Assembly: GCA_944470555.2 (NCBI GenBank)
Contig: OX104127.1
Span: forward strand, 152,659,776 to 152,723,775
DNA: 64,000 nt
Reading direction: 5' to 3'
From: Heterobilharzia americana
Taxonomy: Eukaryota; Platyhelminthes; Trematoda; Strigeidida; Schistosomatidae
The translations under genes were made by a program, and so were the position numbers. This document shows, piece after piece, positions 59,556 through 64,000 of this stretch. Position 1 is the first letter of the stretch, and the number at the start of each line of letters is the position of its first letter. The notes under the pieces were generated by a model, which saw only the letters and a program-made list of their open reading frames with translations, ran no database searches and was not told the DNA's origin.

Positions 59556-59569
59556 TAATCTGTAAATTA

Positions 59570-60679
59570 AGTAATTTGGCAACTGCTTCAACACTACGGA
59601 ATACCGCAAACCTGTATCAGCCTCATTCAACAACTATATGAAGACGCCACATGCCAAGTAATTCACAATGGGAAGCTCAGTGATGCCTTTGAAGTGAAGA
59701 CAGGAGTAAGACAAGGCTGCCTACTATCACCCATGATATTCCTGACTGTAGTGGACTGGATCATGCAACAAATTATGAGGAGTGAGAAGGGGGGATACGC
59801 TAGACTGGGGAAAAGATCCTAGAGGATTTGGATTTCGCCGATGACTTGTGTCTGAATGTCTCAGAAACTCGAAGATCTACAGGCGAAAACTAACAAGTTG
59901 ACAAAAGGGGCAGCGAAGACGGGACTTCAAGTGAATGTAGAAAGAAGGAGGTGATGAAGATACCGAACCAACACCACCACCGACAACAACAAGTACCAAT
60001 CACCACCAACGGTAGAAACTTAAAGGAAGTAGCCTCTTTCACCTAACTAGGCTGGGCAGCGCTGTTTCGACTACAGGCGGCGACACAGACGAGGACGTCA
60101 AAGCCAGGATTGGAAAAGCAAGGCAGGCGTTCATTAACCTGAAACCAGTGTGTAGATCTGCTGCACTCAGCATGTGGAACAAGATCCGGATTTTCAACAC
60201 CAACGTCAAGTCAGTGCTTCTGTATGGTTCAGAGACTTGGTGCGTTACGGAAAGCCTTCCCAATGAACTACAGATATTCATCAACAACTGCCACCCACGC
60301 TCACTCGATACTGAGCATCAGATCAGATGGCCAGAAAGAATAAGCAACAAGGAACTCACTCTGCCTGGCAACGAACCAACCAAGAACCTATCGCTCAACA
60401 AATATGCAGAAGGAAATGGAGATGGAATGGGGATACACTGAGAAGACCGTTCGGGGACATCACGTGCAGGCCAATTGCTCGAGTGGAACGCAGATGGGAA
60501 ACGGGGAGTTGGGCGTCTGTGACGAGGGTGACATAGAGGAGATGGTGTGAGGTAGAAGTGAGAGCTTCTGGGCAGTCGTGGAGCCAGGTTCAAAAGATTG
60601 CAGAGAACAGACTGGAATGGAGACGTGCTACTGAATCCGTAAGCTCCACTAGGAACCCAAGGTATAAATAATGATAATG
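59570..60679 (+). mobile_element. RTE-like non-LTR element, 5'-truncated, with 14-bp target duplication
   Basis: Second copy of the RTE family seen at 40.3-41.6 kb, starting in the RT domain (QGCLLSP near 59720; DFADDLC near 59835, so the catalytic ADD is intact here). It continues through YGSETWCVTES and the C-terminal KWRWNG. Several frameshifts (near 59810, 59860, 60050) prevent translation. It ends AACCCAAGGTATAAATAATGATAATG, a degenerate form of the (TAA)n tail. Exact target duplications TAATCTGTAAATTA lie at 59556-59569 and 60680-60693, fixing both ends. No 5' inversion here. Confidence 0.92.
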
Positions 60680-60961
60680 TAATCTGTAAATTACAATATT
60701 AGGTCAAGTGAAATAAACGTAAACGCTGTAAAGTTTTCCTTTGAATAAAGATCCATGGATTCATATCTAAACTGTTCCGCATAGCATAATATTGAGTGAA
60801 TGGAGAAAGAAATGCTCTCAAGTATGATAGAAATCAAGAAAGATTATAAGTGTATTTTTGGTAGTGAGAGGAATTTTCATGGTCATCCTTTATGTCAAGT
60901 AATATTGTGCTAATAAAATTCAGTCGACAGCATAGTCAGTTTTTAGATATTTCTGGTGTTA

Positions 60962-60966
<5 letters not shown>

Positions 60967-61015
<49 letters not shown>
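60967..61015. repeat. (TA)n microsatellite just upstream of a coding exon
   Basis: About 24 TA units ending 13 bases before the proposed acceptor at 61027-61028, so length variation could affect splicing of the next exon. Confidence 0.95.
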
Positions 61016-61021
<6 letters not shown>

Positions 61022-61028
61022 ATACTAG

Positions 61029-61144
61029 CGCACAAACGGAAGTATTTCATAAAACAGCCTCAACTACATATAGATGGTTTCATTATGAACAACTAGTGCT
61101 CACTGTACTAGCATACCAAAGTAATTTCAAGAAGATTCCACCAG
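61029..61144 (+). CDS. Internal exon of an unrecognised gene (joins 62104)
   Basis: Coding-like frame: AQTEVFHKTASTTYRWFHYE, then LVLTVLAYQSNFKKIPP. It ends CCACCAG|GTAAGTTGG, a strong donor leaving phase 1. The acceptor is taken as ATACTAG at 61027-61028. It is pyrimidine-poor because it lies after the TA tract, so the start is less certain than the end. The split Gly codon (G|GT) is completed by the exon at 62104, and the frame continues across the join, which supports a real intron of 959 bp. No protein family recognised; the sequence looks like helical, globular protein. Earlier exons are not found in the window. Confidence 0.7.
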
Positions 61145-62103
61145 GTAAGTTGGCAGTTTTATTTTCATGTTACGGCTGCCATTTGTCGGCGTTTTTGTTT
61201 TGTGTAATTCTGGATTCTGGTTTAAACTGAAGTCTAAGTGAAGTGGGTCCTAAATATGCTCTTTTTCAATTTTGTTACTAGCTGCTGTCAGAGGATTGTA
61301 GCATATTTCTTAGTTTAAGTCTCTGCAATGACACAAATCAGTTTTGAAACTGGATATGCATATTTTTGACACATGCTGACAAATATATATACCATACTGT
61401 TATCCACCAGTAGAAGTCAAGCAGTGTTGACCTATGCAGTCGTCAGTATAGGCGGAATCCTACCAATCGGTATTCTTAGACAACTTTATGATATTTCTAA
61501 ATATCGTGGTTAATCCATCAGCAGTAAAAGTATACGTTGCTTAAAATCCATCGATCACTTTAGGTGATATTGTTTCCGTCGCCGAAACACGCTAACCATA
61601 ACTTTATAATTGTTTTCAAAATTATGTACACATGAAGACTATGACAGTCTTCTTTATATAATACAAATTACATAATACACCTCAACTAATAAAGCAAGCG
61701 GTTAGAAAACTACCAGCTGACGCATAGTAATTATATAAAAAATTTTCACCCAAGCATTGTTATTTGAATAATCCTAATCATCATAAATTTGACGTTGGCT
61801 TTTATAAAGCTAAATGTTACTTGTTAAACAAGCACAGATTTATGTGCAGGTGTGTATCAAAAATCTATATGACACCATTGGAAAAATACAAAATCTAATT
61901 AAAAGTGGACCTATCCGAAAACTCAGTTTCAACAATAAATTTAATGTGAAAGCAGAGCTGAACAGGGTGACTTCATAAGGTTCCGGATCTGAAGGTAATT
62001 TGCAAGATTTTTTTGCTTCGGTTCATGGTGTATGAAGACTGTTGTTTTAATGGAATAATTATTGTTTTAGTTTGAGATCTTGGGAGATTTTATTTATTTC
62101 AAG

Positions 62104-62566
62104 GTAGTATTCCTAATGATCTGACACCACTTAGAATCACTGAAAACCTGAGAGCGCTGGACAGCTGTTTCATCTTGGTACGGGACTACTTAGCAAAGCA
62201 CAACCACGACCTCACCAAGGAGTCAGAGCCTTCAGGTCTCATAGCGAACGTTGTGACCAATGGCTTGATGGTTAACTTGTTCGCCGCGAGACGCAAAGGC
62301 CCTGACTTTGATCTCTGGCAGGCTCGGAGTTGGGTACTGATGAGGAATATTATGGTAGGATGAAACAGCTGATCAGAGCTCCCAGGTATTCAATGGTTCT
62401 CCAACTGATTTCAGATTCTGTTAAATACCACCCTGAAATAATTATTGTTATCAGGAATTTTATGTTGCCAATACCTGTATCACTGTCCCAGCCAAAAAAT
62501 AGCGTTATCGTTGCACAAGCTTACCAGATATTGTTCATAATTGGATGTGGTGTAATGCACGAATAG
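62104..62566 (+). CDS. Terminal exon of an unrecognised gene, with a frame change near 62300-62360
   Basis: Begins after TTATTTATTTCAAG. The first frame reads SIPNDLTPLRITENLRALDS, then FILVRDYLAKHNHDLTKESE, LIANVVTNGLMVNLFAARRK and GPDFDLWQ, and would stop at 62361-62363. A different frame opens straight after a TGA near 62297 and reads GSELGTDEEYYGRMKQLIRA, then PRYSMVLQLISDSVKYHPE, to a stop at 62564-62566. Both parts are GC-richer than the surroundings and read as globular protein, so the coding region probably continues across a one-base indel (assembly error or real frameshift) or a tiny intron. AATAAA signals at 62730 and 62740 suit a gene end. No family recognised. Confidence 0.65.
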
Positions 62567-62729
62567 TGAAGCGATAACCAGCAGTTTTGAGTCTATTTGC
62601 ATATATTTTAGAAACATTTCTTTAACTTTGTAGCTCATAAACGAATCGCATCCAGTTGATTCTGAGATGAATAATGTTATCTGATGGTTTTTTCCTACAT
62701 TCCTTATTGAGGTTTATAGCCACTTTCTC

Positions 62730-62745
62730 AATAAAGCTCAATAAA
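62730..62745 (+). terminator. Two poly(A) signals after the unrecognised gene
   Basis: AATAAA at 62730-62735 and 62740-62745, about 165 bases after the stop codon. Confidence 0.6.
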
Positions 62746-63151
62746 ATCTATCTTTTAATTGGGTACCACTTATACGCATTTCACACAAATAAGCGCAAAC
62801 GTACACAAACACATTTATGCAAATTTATATTTTTGGACACAAAATATCCTTCAGCTATCGTGCATATTGTCTGCATTTATGTAGATCATGTGCACATAAA
62901 TGTTCATGTGAATATTTGTACATAATTTGAGTGTTCTATCAAACAATATAAACTGTTGTCATAGTGTTTTTAGCAGGTTATATTCACAGACTTGCGTGGG
63001 TGTTTCAACCCTGACTTTAAGGTCACTTACCCTATAATAAATGACACTTTTCGTGAAAACATTCATTGCCAATTTGTCCTATTAATCGACAGGTATATGT
63101 GGAGAAAAAGGTATATTCAGCACAGGTAGTTTCTGTTTCATTTCTCTCTAG

Positions 63152-63174
63152 GTGTTTTTATTCCTCTATAAATG
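63152..63174 (+). CDS. Candidate 23-nt micro-exon of the downstream gene
   Basis: Bounded by TTTCATTTCTCTCTAG (pyrimidine-rich acceptor) and G|GTGAGTGC (consensus donor). Joined to the exon at 63228 it keeps the frame open and reads CFYSSIN then D-E-V-R-E-E. Schistosomes are known for genes with micro-exons, but this one is inferred only from its splice signals and phase. Confidence 0.5.
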
Positions 63175-63227
63175 GTGAGTGCTTGTGTTTTTTTATACGA
63201 AAGTTAAATAGAATCAATTTAATCTAG

Positions 63228-63943
63228 ACGAAGTTCGTGAAGAAACAGAATGGGAACAATGTTCACGTAATCCAGATGTGGCAAGATTTGTAAAATCTAG
63301 AAATTTAGTTGAAAGAAATCGATTACAGTCGTTAAGATCTCAATTAGACAAACAGTTAGAATGGGAATTGAAACGGCTTTCATTGGAGAGACGTGAATTT
63401 TCTGATGTGTTGGAAAATCTGCGTAAACGTCATGAAAAAGTTGATCAAGGAAATGTTCGAACATTAAAGAATAATCTGAATAGTAATTTTTATATATGTG
63501 AAAGAAGTAGAAAACATGACAGATACCTGAATTCAACTAATGTGATGAATGATATTTTACCTAAAGCACTATTCGATCATATGAACTCCGTCAATACTAC
63601 AAACAGTGTTATTAATGGTAGTAGCATAAATCCATCTAAATTGCCTATCCCACAAGTGATTTCATCGCAAGACCTAACTCGACTTGTTAATAACACTACC
63701 AATAAACATAATACTACTAATAATAATAAGCAGTTAAATCGCATGCCTACAATACAAACAGAACTGTTAAATCCAACTGAAAAAGCTTCACAGCCAAGTA
63801 TTTGTCACTTAATGTATAGTGATTCCGGCAAATGGATACGTTTACACAAATCAAATCTGAACATATCAGCTCCTTCAAGCGCTTCAAAGTCATCCGCTTC
63901 ATCAAAATGCACAAAATACGCAAAATCATGGTCTGAACATTAG
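63228..63943 (+). CDS. Terminal exon of an unrecognised gene with a coiled-coil-like segment
   Basis: Begins after TTTAATCTAG, taking one base from the previous exon (G|AC). No ATG lies near, so the exon is internal to a longer gene starting upstream. The first ~75 residues are highly charged and helical (EETEWEQCSRNPDVARFVKS, then RNLVERNRLQSLRSQLDKQL, then EWELKRLSLERREFSDVLE), with heptad-like Leu spacing suggesting a coiled coil. The rest is Asn/Ser/Thr-rich with a TNKHNTTNNNK run, as often seen in schistosome proteins, and ends KYAKSWSEH before TAG. No family recognised. The intron to the micro-exon would be only 53 bp. Confidence 0.7.
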
Positions 63944-63975
63944 AAGATTCAAACAAAACATATCAACGTTCAGTA

Positions 63976-64000
63976 ATATATATATATATATATATATATA
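63976..64000. repeat. (TA)n microsatellite running off the window end
   Basis: TA units continue to the last base; true length unknown. Confidence 0.95.

Noticed and set aside
1..64000. CRISPR arrays, operons, ribosome binding sites, phage
   Set aside because: Introns, retroelements and poly(A) signals show this is animal nuclear DNA; no regularly spaced repeat array was seen.

Overview
The window looks like nuclear DNA of a parasitic flatworm, most likely a schistosome blood fluke. It is AT-rich and gene-poor, with long introns. It carries CR1-like and RTE-like non-LTR elements, Ty3/gypsy and Penelope remnants, and a short element with a tRNA-type promoter and a hammerhead-ribozyme block like the schistosome Sm-alpha family. 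Nothing looks bacterial. The species call is inference; no database was searched.

Host genes. (1) 3.7-11.75 kb, minus strand: succinate dehydrogenase cytochrome b subunit (SDHC) in three recognisable exons whose splice phases match. The exon with the start codon was not found. (2) 54.28-55.21 kb, plus: an intact single-ORF protein with a U1/matrin-type zinc finger and an AATAAA signal. (3) 61.03-62.57 kb, plus: the last exons of an unrecognised gene, with an unexplained frame change near 62.3 kb. (4) 63.15-63.94 kb, plus: the end of a second unrecognised gene, with a 23-nt candidate micro-exon before a charged, coiled-coil-like exon.

Mobile DNA. From 28 to 53 kb there is an almost continuous, nested pile of decayed elements: a CACTA/tnp2-like transposase remnant (28.0-28.9 kb), at least five CR1-like pieces on both strands, an RTE element inserted into one of them with target-site duplication and 5' inversion, and two overlapping gypsy fragments in opposite orientation. 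The gypsy fragments share an 850-bp nearly identical block, stop codons included. Outside the pile are a fold-back element and a tRNA-type SINE in one SDHC intron, a Penelope GIY-YIG remnant (56.7 kb), two hammerhead motifs (57.8 and 58.1 kb) and a second RTE copy with a perfect 14-bp target duplication (59.57-60.68 kb).

The best candidates for something undescribed are a pair of ~405-bp inverted repeats (18.3 and 22.0 kb, ~97% identical) bounding 3.3 kb with no recognisable transposase, and the minus-strand hammerhead core enclosed by a 21-bp inverted repeat at 57.75-57.86 kb. No stretch suggests a coordinated multi-gene system. The host genes appear to be independent transcription units.
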